Source of the DNA: Petunia secreta
Lineage: Eukaryota > Streptophyta > Magnoliopsida > Solanales > Solanaceae
NCBI GenBank assembly: GCA_029990175.1
Contig: JARKIP010000011.1
Coordinates: 22,480,001-22,544,000 of the forward strand
Direction: 5' to 3'
DNA: 64,000 nucleotides
The stretch's first letter is position 1, and the number at the start of each line of letters is the position of its first letter. Below are positions 11,830 through 24,300 of the stretch, one piece after another. Under the pieces are notes generated by a model that was not told the origin of the DNA, ran no database searches, and saw nothing but the letters and a program-made list of their open reading frames with translations. A program made the position numbers and the translations under genes.

Positions 11830-12502
11830 ACCCTATATATACAGAGTAACCCACCCCTGAAAAAATCATCAGTGCATCAATGGCCACTCCACTTCACAAG
11901 TCTGCTAATGTTGTTGGTAATTAGCTTATCTTTTGCTGTATACTTATTTTATGCTATGTATATATTATGAAAATGTTATTTGTCATATAATTTAAGCTGC
12001 AAGAATTCAATTTAGTCATACCATAGAACAAGTTCTTGATTTGCCTATGTTAAAAACATTTGCAAAATGAAATCTTTATGTCACTTGTAACATGTCACTA
12101 ATGGCTTCACAACAAGAGTCAGCAGCAGGTACCACTTAATGGTAACCCGACTGCCGCATGAAGCCTAAATAAATTTATATACAAGATGAAGATCCATGAG
12201 ATTTAATTCTTGTCTCATGACACAATTTCTTGTATACATTTATAATATTTGTCTTCAATGTATTTTACGCATTTTATGCATCAGGGTAGGTTCGACCCTT
12301 CCTTGGACGATGCACAAATGGAAGATGCTTTGTGTATCGGACTACCCTTTATTGAGAAAAGGCATTTTTCAGACAACGGGGGTTTATTTGTTTATATAAT
12401 AAGAAACCACCTTTTGCACGGTGCCTATACATTAGCTACTTATCACGATTGGAGGATGTTTTTGTTGGCATTCCTTCAAATTAATAGTAGCCAAATTTGT
12501 TA
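11830..12502 (+). other. Possible small transcription unit, unrecognised
   Basis: A TATA-like 'ccctatatatac' near 11832 lies about 48 bp before an ATG at 11880 that opens 12 to 13 codons ('MATPLHKSANVV') and runs into a GT donor-like sequence ('gttggtaatt'). About 340 bp downstream an AG ('gcatcag') precedes an open stretch (about 12285-12502) reading 'GRFDPSLDDAQMEDAL' and ending at TAA 12500-12502. The two could be exons of a short gene or the remains of one. I recognise no domain and the splice phase is not unique. It may be chance; low confidence. Confidence 0.22.
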
Positions 12503-13240
12503 AACATTTGTTTTTTACTACTACATTGTTTGTATTTTGCGGTGATGAGTTGCTAACATGTAAGAAGATCTATTTTAAGCTTGGATCAGCTTGGATCTTC
12601 GATGAAATTTTCTTGTTACGCTTGGCTTCTGAGCAAAAATTTTATTTGAATTGGTATTTTCTCTTTTACAACCTGATGAAAAAAGCAGGGACTTATTGCC
12701 TTTATTGTGAATAAGTCTCTCGTTAAATTCAGGGAAATCAAAATAAGCATGGTTATTGGGTGAACCTCCTGACCCCTCATGATGGAAAGGTTCAGTAAAC
12801 TATGTTACATGTCTATACTTTTTGTAATTGATTCTTTTCATTGACACTCAGGTTCTAAAGTTGGCAATGTACTAGTTTTAGCAGCTTAGCCAAACTCATA
12901 CAGCTTTAGACAATGTATGTTCATCTAAATCAGTTAAGGCATTGCAAGTTTGGAAAGGTATTAGTCAGCTCTGTTATTGGCTGATGCAAAATTGTCACCA
13001 CTGAATTGATTGCTTTTTCTCAGATTCAATTGAAAGAGGTCCTTTGGTCATAAAATATGAAGCATTACTAGTTCGTGGATGAGTGGTATCACTCAAAGGA
13101 AATGTAGCATACTAGCTTATAAGAAACCTTTGATGGTATATTAAGGATTCAAGATAATCCAAGAAGTAAAGGAGGGATTGATGAATTTTAAATATGTTAA
13201 ACAGAAACAAGAATTACATCTAAAACAGATAAAAATGAGT
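12503..13240. other. No feature recognised
   Basis: AT-rich sequence with short ORFs only (12508-12714 is the longest). No terminal repeats, RNA gene or conserved coding signal is seen. Confidence 0.5.
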
Positions 13241-13242
13241 AA

Positions 13243-13463
13243 GAGCCTGTTTGGGTGGGCTTATAAGCTGCTTATTTTAAGTGGCTTATAAGTCAAAAAG
13301 TGACTTAAAAGCCATTTTTTGAGAAGTTAGGATTTTCTAACTTCTCAATAAGTGGCTTTTAAGCAACTTATGGCTTATAAGCTCAAAAATTTTTAAATTA
13401 TCAAACATATATTAAAGGGCTTATAAATTTATAAGCCACTTTTAAGCTCACCCAAACGGGCTC
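13243..13463. mobile_element. Tourist-like (PIF/Harbinger) MITE
   Basis: 221 bp with terminal inverted repeats 'gagcctgtttgggtgggctt' and, on the other strand from the right end, 'gagcccgtttgggtgagctt'. A 3-bp TAA duplication flanks it (13240-13242 and 13464-13466). The interior is a nest of 'gcttataagc'-type inverted repeats, so transcripts would fold strongly. Short length, TWA duplication and lack of coding fit Tourist MITEs mobilised by PIF/Harbinger transposase. Confidence 0.85.
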
Positions 13464-13466
13464 TAA

Positions 13467-15200
13467 ATGTATGTAAAATTAAAATTGAATATGAGAACGT
13501 CATGATGAGATAAACTGTTAAAAAGAATTGGATTTACAATCATATGCAGACCGTCTTCTTTCATGAGAAATAAAGCAACATCAAAGTAGGAGTGAGAAAT
13601 AAATCAACATCAAAGTAGGAGTTTTAAAGAGATTTATCGTAAGAGTAGTTTAAAGTTACAGTTACTAGAGTTTGACGGACAATTATCTAAGATTGAAACA
13701 TTGAAAATGTATCTAATTATTAGTCTATATTAAAATAATCAATTGCATAAAAAACAAAGACGTATACGGTATATGTTGTAAAAGATGCAAAGAAGTGATC
13801 TCATCCATCGAAAAGGAGCACACAGTTATCTAGTAATTGTGTTTAGAAAGAGCCATCCAATGACTGTAAAGTACTCCAATGAGAAATGGACACTCCGTCC
13901 CAATCCTCACTTTTCCAATCCTTCAGTTGGATCATGAGAGAATTATCACAAGCATTTAGTAATCAATCAGTCACATGTTTTTCCCTTATTAACCTTGCAG
14001 TAACTTTTAATCAGATGTAAATAATTAGATACATAAATGTAACAAATTAGATACGTTTTAAATGTTTCAAACAAGCTTCTTTTAAATAAGTGTATTATCA
14101 AAGTTTTTGTATTAACAGTGTGTAAAAAATTGACCAAAAATTGTTTCCAAACCTTTTGCTGACCTCAACTGTTACTCAATTCGTCTTTTGCTCGCATTAT
14201 ATGTCCCCGATTGACATGCCTGTTTTAATTGGTCAAATCGAATACACCTCACTCATTAGCCACCAGTTCGTGCACAATAACTAATAGGAACTAAAATTTC
14301 AAGATGAGCTAAAATTTTGTTACGTACATCGTTAACATGACCAAAAGAAAAACGAACTCAAGTAAATCCGAGACGATGAACGTGAATAAAAAAGAAAAAG
14401 CATCATAACTCAAATTGATTAATAGCAATTTTTCTGCTAGCTCACTGTTACTGAGAAAGGCAAAGCTAGGACAAAACCATCTGTTCGTCTAATATTAACA
14501 TCCACGACACTGAAGCAAGACAAGGTGCAGCTCAACCTAATCTACTTGGGTACCTGTTATCACTGATGAGGAGGTAAAAGAAAATTCAATTGAATCCCAT
14601 TCGCCAAAGTCCTAATGCAAGTAGCGCAAAGCAAATCTTTTTTCTGTGCAACTGTATATAATACAGTATATATACGCACGGGCACACATAAGGAAAGCTT
14701 GGTATTTTCATTTTGCATTTTTTAAGCAGCTTGGTATCTCGTTGTTGCATTTTTTTTTTCCTAATCTCCTCGCTAGAATACACATCTCCACCACAACTTG
14801 CTAACTTTCACCTGTATCTGCGTAGATACCGAGTAACTTTGCCACCAAAGCCATTGGCTGGGCTCAGGTGAGAGCAAAGCCTAGGTGATCCTCGAGTCTC
14901 TAATCCTAATATCATATCTTAGGTCTTAATGTAATGAATTTTAAAATCAAGCTGCACATTCCTCTCGTGGATACCAAATTTGTGAGGATGCACAATCTAC
15001 ATGCACTCTATGTACGTTGCATTAAATAACGAACCTAATATTTCAGAATGATCAAATTCCAATCCGCTGACAAACTGAACAACAATATCTTCGTAGTTTT
15101 CAGTAACTCGGATGAAATTCATTTGTTTACAACACAACCCATAGATTATAAATCCGCTATATTTTCCACGAGAACATAGATAATTTTCAAAGCAAACTAC
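13467..15200. other. Intergenic sequence and 3' flank of the SHMT gene, no gene recognised
   Basis: AT-rich intergenic DNA. Small ORFs (14586-14783, 14997-15221) show no coding features. About 13550-13620 contains a short direct repeat ('aataaa(t/g)caacatcaaagtaggag', twice). The last few hundred bases before 15316 probably include the SHMT 3' UTR, but no poly(A) signal was fixed. Confidence 0.5.
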
Positions 15201-15315
15201 TTTAGGTATCCATGCGGACAATCATTCAAAACAACACGGTGCAAAATTGTAGGGGTCATAAAATAGGGAAGGGCAGTTGTATTATCATCAGGCAATTAGA
15301 CCTTCCAATACCACT

Positions 15316-18300
15316 TCATAAACCAGGCAATGGGTACTGAGTCGTCAAAGCTTCGACTCTTCTTTGTAAATCCAACACCCTATCAGTCAAATCGAAGTCA
15401 GAGGCTGTAACATACTTCATGAAATCCTGGAGTTTAGAACTAGAAACAGACTTCTTGGCATCAACAGTAATTTGCACGCCCTCGTGAATGAAGTCTGCAA
15501 TTGCTACAAATTCCTTCTCTGTGAAACCTCGAGTGGTCATTGCAGGTGAGCCTATGCGGATGCCACCAGGTACCAGTGCACTTTTATCACCTACAGTTTG
15601 ATTTGACAGTGTAAATCCAAAAGAACTTCCCAAAAAAAAAATCATGATTAAACTGCATAAGCTACACATACCAGGTACTGAATTCTTATTGAGAGTGATT
15701 GATGCCATGTCGAGTATTTTCTCCGCTCTAGCACCATCTATTCCCTAATTGACAAATGAAACTGTTAATCTATGCAAGTTTATCAGACACAATTGACTGG
15801 ATACTGGTGCTTGTCGCAAGCAGGATGCAAAGGTTGTCTAACCATCATTTTTTTTCCGGATTTACTTTAGCAAAACTAGTATATAGTTGTAAATGCCTTG
15901 ATGTTGCTAATGTAACTTTGATAGTTTCTTAATTACCATTGAAACATAATCATCGAAGGCAATAATAGAGTATTTCTGCACAAGAAAAAAAGAAAAGAAA
16001 GGAATAACCCAGAAAACTCACTAGGGGCCTCAAATCCACAAGCACTAAATGATTGTCACTTCCTCCTGAGACCAGCTTGTAGCCTAATTCCATCAACCGG
16101 CTTGCAAGAGCTCTACAATTGGAGACCACCTAAAGATAAACGATAAATGGAGTCGCATTTCAGTACAGATGGAAACCATTTGGTAAAGAAGCCAAACTTC
16201 TTACCTGGTTCTGATAAGCCTTAAATTCAGGTGATTTAGCATGCTTCAAGCAAACTGCCAGTCCTCCAATTGTGTGATTATGGGGACCACCCTGTGGATA
16301 CAAACAATAACATTGCTAGCTCAATTCACAGTATCCAAATTATAATATACCCAAAAACAAAAAGTAGTTCTTGTCTTTGGTGGGTACTGGGCAATCAAGG
16401 AACATATTCAGAAAAAGGAAAAAGAAAAGAATGAAAAAATGAGCTGACCTGCAAACCAGGAAAAACAGCATTGTTTATGGCAGATTCCAGATCCACACCC
16501 AAAACTGGATCTTTTTTGAAGAAGATCATTCCACCTCTAGGACCTCTAAGCGACTAGACAGACAAGTCCAAGTTAGGCCATACTTAATCAAAACAACAAC
16601 ATACCCAGTATAGTCCCACAAGTGGGGTCTGAGGAGGGTGAGATGTACGCAGACCTTACTCCCACCAAGGTGGAGAGGCTGTTTCGAATAGACCCTCGGC
16701 TAGAGAAACACTTCCGAAAATACCATGGTGAAGAAAATAATGACATAAAGACTAATGCTAACCAGGAATATAAAACACCAATAGGCCATACTTCATCAAA
16801 GTGAACGTATATTCGCACAGAAGAAACCTCGTCTTTAGCTACTACGTAAATTATTGGAGTTTAAAGATGGAATTAGTAGTCTTCCCAAAATGCTCCATCC
16901 TTTTTTTGTAAGGCCCAAAATTTCTCTATCTTCTGTTTAGGATACATTTTTTAAATCTACACGTTAATCTAGAATGCATGCTGCTTGTGCAAACTGATCT
17001 ACTGTTTAGCACATATTCCTCAAAACATAACGTACTTAACATCTTTCATTTTCCTCAAAACATAACGTACTTAACATCTTTCATTTTCCTGCTTGTGCAA
17101 ACTGATCTACTTCACTGTACAATCTGAATTTGATCACTTATGTCCGAGAAGAAACACTACTTTTTCGCCAATAATAGAACATCTCCCATGCATTAGCTTC
17201 CGTGCACAATTTAAAGCTGTAATACTAAGAAGTTCCCTTGTCCGGAGGGCCCACTTTTCCTTAATGTATAAATATAAGACCAGACTAATCCCATATATCT
17301 TACTCTACAGAGTTGCTTAAAGTTATCTAAGCATGGGAAAAGAAAAATGAGACTTGATGCATTTGAAAATCTAACAGCAGAAGGGAATTGGAGCACAAGA
17401 GAGAGACACACTGAAATATAACTGGTATAGCTTATAGAATTTCTTTTAAGGAGCAGGAAGGGAGGGACGCGCTTAGCACATAACTATTAGCTCAGCAACA
17501 AATTATGATACCTTGTGAGTAGTGGTAGTAACAATGTCACAGTATTCAAATGGATTAGCAAGTACAGAGGCAGCAACAAGTCCGCTGATATGAGCCATAT
17601 CCATCATTAGGAAAGCTCCAACAGCATCTGCTATCTTCCAGGACATGTCAGAAGCATAATATCAGATGCCAAACCCCAAAGAGAACAAGAAGAAGATGTC
17701 ATCAATGATCAATGTAGCAATTCAATTATTATATAATTGTACCTTTCTCAGATGAGGATAATCAAAATCACGTGGATATGCACTAGCACCAGCAATAATA
17801 AGTTTTGGCCGAAAAAGAATTGCTGTTTTCTCAAGCATATCATAATCGAGGAGTCCTGTTTAGAGTTAAGACAAACTTTCAGCAAGCTAATAATTTCAGT
17901 TAAGGGTAAAAAGAAGCCTGGTGCACAAAGCATTCCGCGTTCATTGAGAGTCCGGGGAAGGACCGCACCCTAAGGGGTGTGATATACGCAGCCTACTATA
18001 TTTTCCCGGCTTGAACACATGACCTAAAGGTCACACGAGGACAACTTTACAAGTTGCTCCAAGGCTCCCCTTCATTCCCCGTTAAGAGTCTAAATGAAAT
18101 ATGTTAAAGTAGTAGCACACAGTTACCTGTAGATTCATCAAGTCGATAAGGCATGGACTCAAAGTAAATAGAGGTGGCTGAAACTCGTCTTTTAGGAGTC
18201 ATAAATCCATGGGACAAGTGGCCACCATGAGGTAAGTCCAATCCCTAAGGTACCACCACACGATATAAATGTCAGCCCAAACAACTATTAAAGTACCAAT

Positions 18301-21300
18301 AATAAGAAAACTGCTTATCAGTTATAACTAACCATAATTCGGTCATGTGGATTAAGAACTGCGGTGTAAACTGCAAAATTTGCTGGAGAACCAGACAATG
18401 GTTGAACATTCACACCCCATTGCTTTCCATCTAAACTAAAAGCAGCCAATGCTCTTTCTTGACAGAGAATTTCCAATTCATCAATGTACTCATTCCCGCC
18501 ATAATATCTGATACAAATAAAAATTGGATAATTGTCATTAAACAAGCCACATAAAAGAAGACAAGTTTCCTAAGGAAGAAATGCATGATTAATATTTGAT
18601 TCACCTTTTGCCTGGAAGCCCTTCAGAATATTTGTTTGTAAGGCAAGAACCAACTGCTTCCATTACTGCTCTTGAAGTGAAATTCTCAGAGGCAATAAGT
18701 TCTAAGCTCCTAAATTGGCGTTGCTTCTCTTTGTCAATAATAGCACGGACATCAGGATCAGCTTCACTCAATCCATAGTCTTCAAAGCTGCTCCCAGCAC
18801 CTAGAAAAGGCAGCGGAATACAGAGTAAATGAAGAAAGTCTAAGAAAGTAAATATCATCGAACAAATTTGTATCAAATACCTAACCACCACAAAATGGCT
18901 TCGGTCTCTCCAGTGTTTACATTCCTCACAAAGAAATGAAAAAACAAATTCACATTTTCAATTAAAATCACTTCCGACACCAATGTCTCCACATTGATTG
19001 TCACAAACCAATTTTTTGTCACATATTGTCCGCTTTGGGGCTAGGCGCACACAGATTTGTCTTTCGGGCTACGCCACATCGAATCCCAAAAGCGTGTACG
19101 ATGTGACCTTTTGTTATGCCTTAATAAAGTTCTAAACTTTCCTCTCTCTTTTGATGTGGGGTGCGCATAAGGTCTCATGGGCACTCTTTCTTCAGAAGTT
19201 TGACAGGCTAGAAGCCTGCCAGTCATTCTTGACTCAAGACTAAGCATCCTCGCTGAAGTTCATCCCACTAGCATAGCAAGGGAGAACTAGCTCCGATCCC
19301 ATAATTTGAAGGTGATATTATAAATCAACACACTAAATATTCAATTAAATATACCTAATATTTTAATGCTTCAATACTTCAGATAATAATCATAAAGAAA
19401 TAATTTTTTCAATAAATGATGAACTATTATTGAAATCAAACACAAGGTACAGTAAGTAAAGAAACTGTGGCAAATTACTTAAATGAACAATATAAATACT
19501 GAATTTGTTTTCTACCAAGTAATTCTCAAATCTTGAAATAAAAGAAATGACTATAACAATGCAGTAGAGTCGAGGTAGCTCATACTTCCATTAACCAAAG
19601 TTCTCTCTTTAGTCATTAATATGCCCTAGAAATAAGGGCTAGCAAATAAAATATGGACCTAGACCATTACTTCAGTGCAGAAATATGACATAATCTTTTA
19701 AAGCCCAACTAATATGTGAAATATCAATTTGACCCAATAGTCTAATCATTAAACCTTTTCTCCATCTCAAAATTTATGAATCTGAACCCGTCATAATAAC
19801 TAAGGTATAGCTAAGAAAATATCTCATCTAAAAAATACTTATTTCATGTGGATTTGTTACATTCTTCCCCACTTAAACTATTGTTTGATGATGAACGAGA
19901 CTAGGTGTTCGTTTTGAAGGCTCACGACTATCTTAACTCATTTTTACTTGATAGAACACAACGCAACTTCTTTTACCTCACACCTCCACATAGTAGTAAC
20001 TCAAAAATCCCACTTTAACTCCCTAAAAATTTTCAAAACTCTCACAGTTTCTCGGGCATATTGGACTATCTAAAAATTCAAAAGCTGTCCATATCAGCAG
20101 CATGGCGTTGGTACCATATTTATCACAGCCAAGTCCATGGCGTGTAATAATACCTTTGGGCCTAGGCCCGCACAAAATTCTCTTTCAAGCTACGCCACAT
20201 AGAGTCTCGAAAGTGCGTACCGCTTGAACTTTAATTATGACTTATAAACCTCTCAACTTTTCTCTCCCATGTGGGATTCGTCTATGGCCTACTTGATCCG
20301 CCTTCACATATTAAAAGTATTTTTTTAGATGAGCTATTTTCGTATAATTTTGTTATTTTAACAGGTTAATACATATAGTATTTATATAAAAATTGCAAGA
20401 TGTAGAAAAGGTTAAATAAAGAGATGGACCAAGTAGACATTTCACATGTTAGTTGGGCTTTAAAAGATTCTATCAGTATATTAGGAGTGAAGTAATGAGC
20501 TAGACCCACATTGTATTTGCTAGCTCTCATTCCTAAGACATATAAAAGACATTGTCTTGGATAGCATTGAAATGACTAAGGGAAAAAACCTTGGGGGAAA
20601 TGGAGAACTAAGCAATCGCGGCTCCACTGCATTGCTATAGCTATTTCTTTGTACTTCAAAATTTGACAATTGTTATTGATGTTGCTCAATAAATAGCATA
20701 AATGCATTAGTTCTTATTTTTAAAAGGTCATCATAATTGCTAATTAAGTATCCATGAACGAGAAGAGTCAAAATGATTAGACATATTGATTACACCATTG
20801 GAATGAGATTGACAAATATTAACTTTGACTCTTTTTCCAGTTTAGTGTCCTTTCTTCTCCCATTCTGATGTGGTATTCGCTCAATGTCTCATGGCCAGTG
20901 TTTTGAAAAGCGGTCGCTTCATCGCTTTAAGCGATGAAGCGAGGCGAGGCGACCCTTCAGCGCCTCAAGTCTGTGAAGCGGAGCGAGTTTACTGAAGCGT
21001 GCGCTTCAAGTGCTGAAGCCTGAAGCAACGCTTCAGTGAAAAAAGCTACCATCAGTGTTATTTGAAGAAAAAATAAAAAACAGGGACCAATTTGTAAAGA
21101 ATGAAACTTGGTGGTGCTGTATCAAAGAGCTGATAAACTAAAGAAATAAAAAGTCTTTGGAGAAAATTCACACTGGGAGTTGGACAAAGGCACTAGGGTT
21201 CATCGCTGCTTCTCTCTTGGAGGTGCTGCACTCAAGGTAATCTTCTTTCTTTTTCTTCTTCTTTCTTCTTTAGTTGCTAGGCTTCTTACTTGATCTTCTT

Positions 21301-24300
21301 CTTTCTTCTTCTTTAGTTGCTAGGGTTTCTTTCTTCTTTTCTTTCTTGCTCTGTTTTTTCTTTCTTCCTCTGTTTTTTCTCTCTCTTCTTCCTTTGTTCT
21401 TTCTTGCTCTGTTTATTCTTTCTTGCTTTGTTTTCCCTTTATTGCTCTGTATTTTTTATTTGTTCAACAGATTTATATGGCTGAAAAATCCAGCCAAGTA
21501 CTAAAAGATCCGGCTTGGGCTTATGGATCAAAAGTTGATGAGAAGGATCGAAGCTCAATCAGATGTCTCTTTTGTAACAAGGTCATCAAAGGTGGAATTT
21601 TTCGGCACAAACAACATCTCATTGGTAGTTATCCAAATGTTACAGCTTGTCCATCTTGCCCGAAACATGTTAAAGGAAGAAATTCAGAGTTATATGCAGC
21701 AAAAAAAATGATATTAAACATCAAATGCGTCATCAACCATTTGTGACCAGCCTTGATGATTGTGATGATTTCACAGAGGAAGAAATTGACTCGTCAACCC
21801 CGCTTTCTACTACAGGGAAAAGAAAGATCTCTTCAAGTTGTGGATCCACCGGGAAGATTAAAGGTCCTATGGATGTTTATTTTGCACAAAATCCAGAAGG
21901 TCCAAGGAAGAGAGGTGAAAATCCACAAGAAGCTGCCAAGAGAATTTTGCGGGAACGTGCAGTTACAGCTTTTGCAAGATGGATGTATGATGCAGGCCTT
22001 CCATTCAATTGTGTTAAGTATGATGGTTTGAAAGATTTCATTGAAGCTGTAGGCCAACATGGTCCAGGAATGGCTGCACCCACCTATCATGAAGTCAGAG
22101 TTCCTTACTTGAAAAAAGAGGTGGAGGCGACAAACAAAATTGTAGAAGAGCATAAAGTACAATGGAGCAAATTTGGATGTTCAATTATGATGGACAAGTG
22201 GACAGCAAGAAATGGCAAGATGATTATTAATGTGTTGGTAAATTCTCCAAAAGGTAGTTTGTTTCTTGAGTCTGTTGATGCTAGTGACTCTTCCACTGAT
22301 TCCTTGAAAATGTTTTCATTGTTCGACCGCACCATAAAAAAAATTGGTAAAGAGAATGTTGTTCAAGTTGTTACGGACAATGCTAGTGAAAATGTGAAAG
22401 CGGGTGATATGCTTAAGGGAGTTTACCCCAATATTTATTGGACTCCTTGTGCGGCTCATTGTATTAATTTGATGTTCGGTGACATTTTCAAGGAACAACC
22501 GTTCAATGGGGCTTTTACAAAGGCAGTTAGGTTGCATTCTTACATTTGTCAAAGGCCTTTGTTGTTGAATATGATGAGGAGATTCACATCCAAAAAAATT
22601 TGGTGAAACCCGCCAGACTAGATTTGCAACTGCTTTCTTGACTTTGAAAAGGCTTAATAAGCAAAAGAGTAATTTGAGAAACATGTTCTCATCTGAAGAA
22701 TACAACAATAGTAGATTTGCAAAGGAAGCGGGGGCAAAAGAAGCTAAAAGAATTGTTTTTATGCCTAGCTTTTGGAATAGTGTTGTTCATGCACTAAAGA
22801 TAGGTGGTCCGTTGATTAAAGTACTTCATTTGGTAGATGGAGAGAAACAACCGGCTATGGGCTACATTTATGAAGCTATGGATAGGTCTAAGGAAGCAGT
22901 GCAAAACTCATTTACTAATGAGGCAAAGTATAAAAGAGTTTTTGAAATCATTGATAAGAGGTGGAATGAACAACTTCATAGACCTTTGCATGCCGCGGGA
23001 AATATTTTGAACCCGAAACTCTATTATGAAAATACTAGCTTGGAGGTAGGAGGTGGAGAAGTCTGAAAGGGATTCTTTCAGTGTGCAGCAAAGTTGGTTC
23101 CTAATGTCGAGGAGCAAGATCGGATTCTTAATGAATTGCCTCAATACAAGGAAGCCGCGGGACTTTTTGGATATGACAGGACAATTAGACAAAGAAAAAA
23201 AATTTCTCCAGGTGAGTAACTTACTTTAAGTTGATTTACTTACTATAGGTTTAAGTGTAAATAAGTTAGTTTATAAGTTAGATTACTTACTGTTAGTTAC
23301 TTAGTTTACTACTAGGTTGCTTACGGTTAGTTTTCTTGTTTTTTTTACTGTTAGTTACTTAATTTGTTTACTTGTTTAATTATTGTGCTACTACTACAGT
23401 TAGTTGGTGGAATCAATTTGGTGGTGATGCTCCACACTTGCAAAAATTTGCCATCAAAGTTCTTAGTCTAAGTTGTAGCTCATCCGGATGTGAGATGAAT
23501 TGGAGCGTCTTTGAACATGTAAGAAAAAAATTTAGTAAATTATTCAACTAAATTAGTTAGTTACTTAGTTTTCTTAGTTGCCTTTAAGTTAATTGACAAC
23601 TTATTTGCAGATTCATAGCAAGAAGAGGAATAGGCTCGCACTAAAGCGTCTCAATGATCTAGTGTTTGTTAAATACAATAGAACATTGAGACGTCGTTGG
23701 AATTTGCGTGATAAAATAGATCCAATTGTTATGCGTGAGATTGATGAGTCTAATGAATGGCTAATTGAAGCCCCTGAAAATCATGATGATGAAGAAGTTT
23801 TTGAAGGAGATTCTACTTTTACTTGGAATGTTGCCAAGGCAAGTGGAGTTAATGAGAACTTGTATGGTTTAAGGGGGGAGTTCAAGCTCACGTGGTAGGA
23901 GAAAACAAGTAGCTTCAAGTTCAAGATACTCCCTAATTGATGAAGTTGAGGTAAAAATTTCGTGTAGGGGCCTGTTTGGCGCGCGCTAATTGATTTGTAG
24001 CCGTCAAAAACAAATTCGCTGAGAAATAGCCACATCCAGACAAATCCCAGTATTTATACTGGGAAGCTTCAGTAAACTAACCCCAGTATAAAATACTGGG
24101 GCTTTGACCAAGTTTTGTTCAAGGCCCCAACATTTTGTTATGGGACTTTGTATAAAGCTTCAGTCCCATAACAAAATGCTGGGGCTTTTATTCACAGCCC
24201 CAGCATTTTGTTATGGGACTGAAGCTTTATATATAAAGTCTCATAACAAAATAATGGGATTTATCCCTTTGATGGGACCCTTGTTATGGGAATAAATTTC

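Noticed and set aside
14586..14783. Minus-strand ORF in the SHMT 3' flank
   Set aside because: Low-complexity Lys-rich translation with no start context or homology signal.
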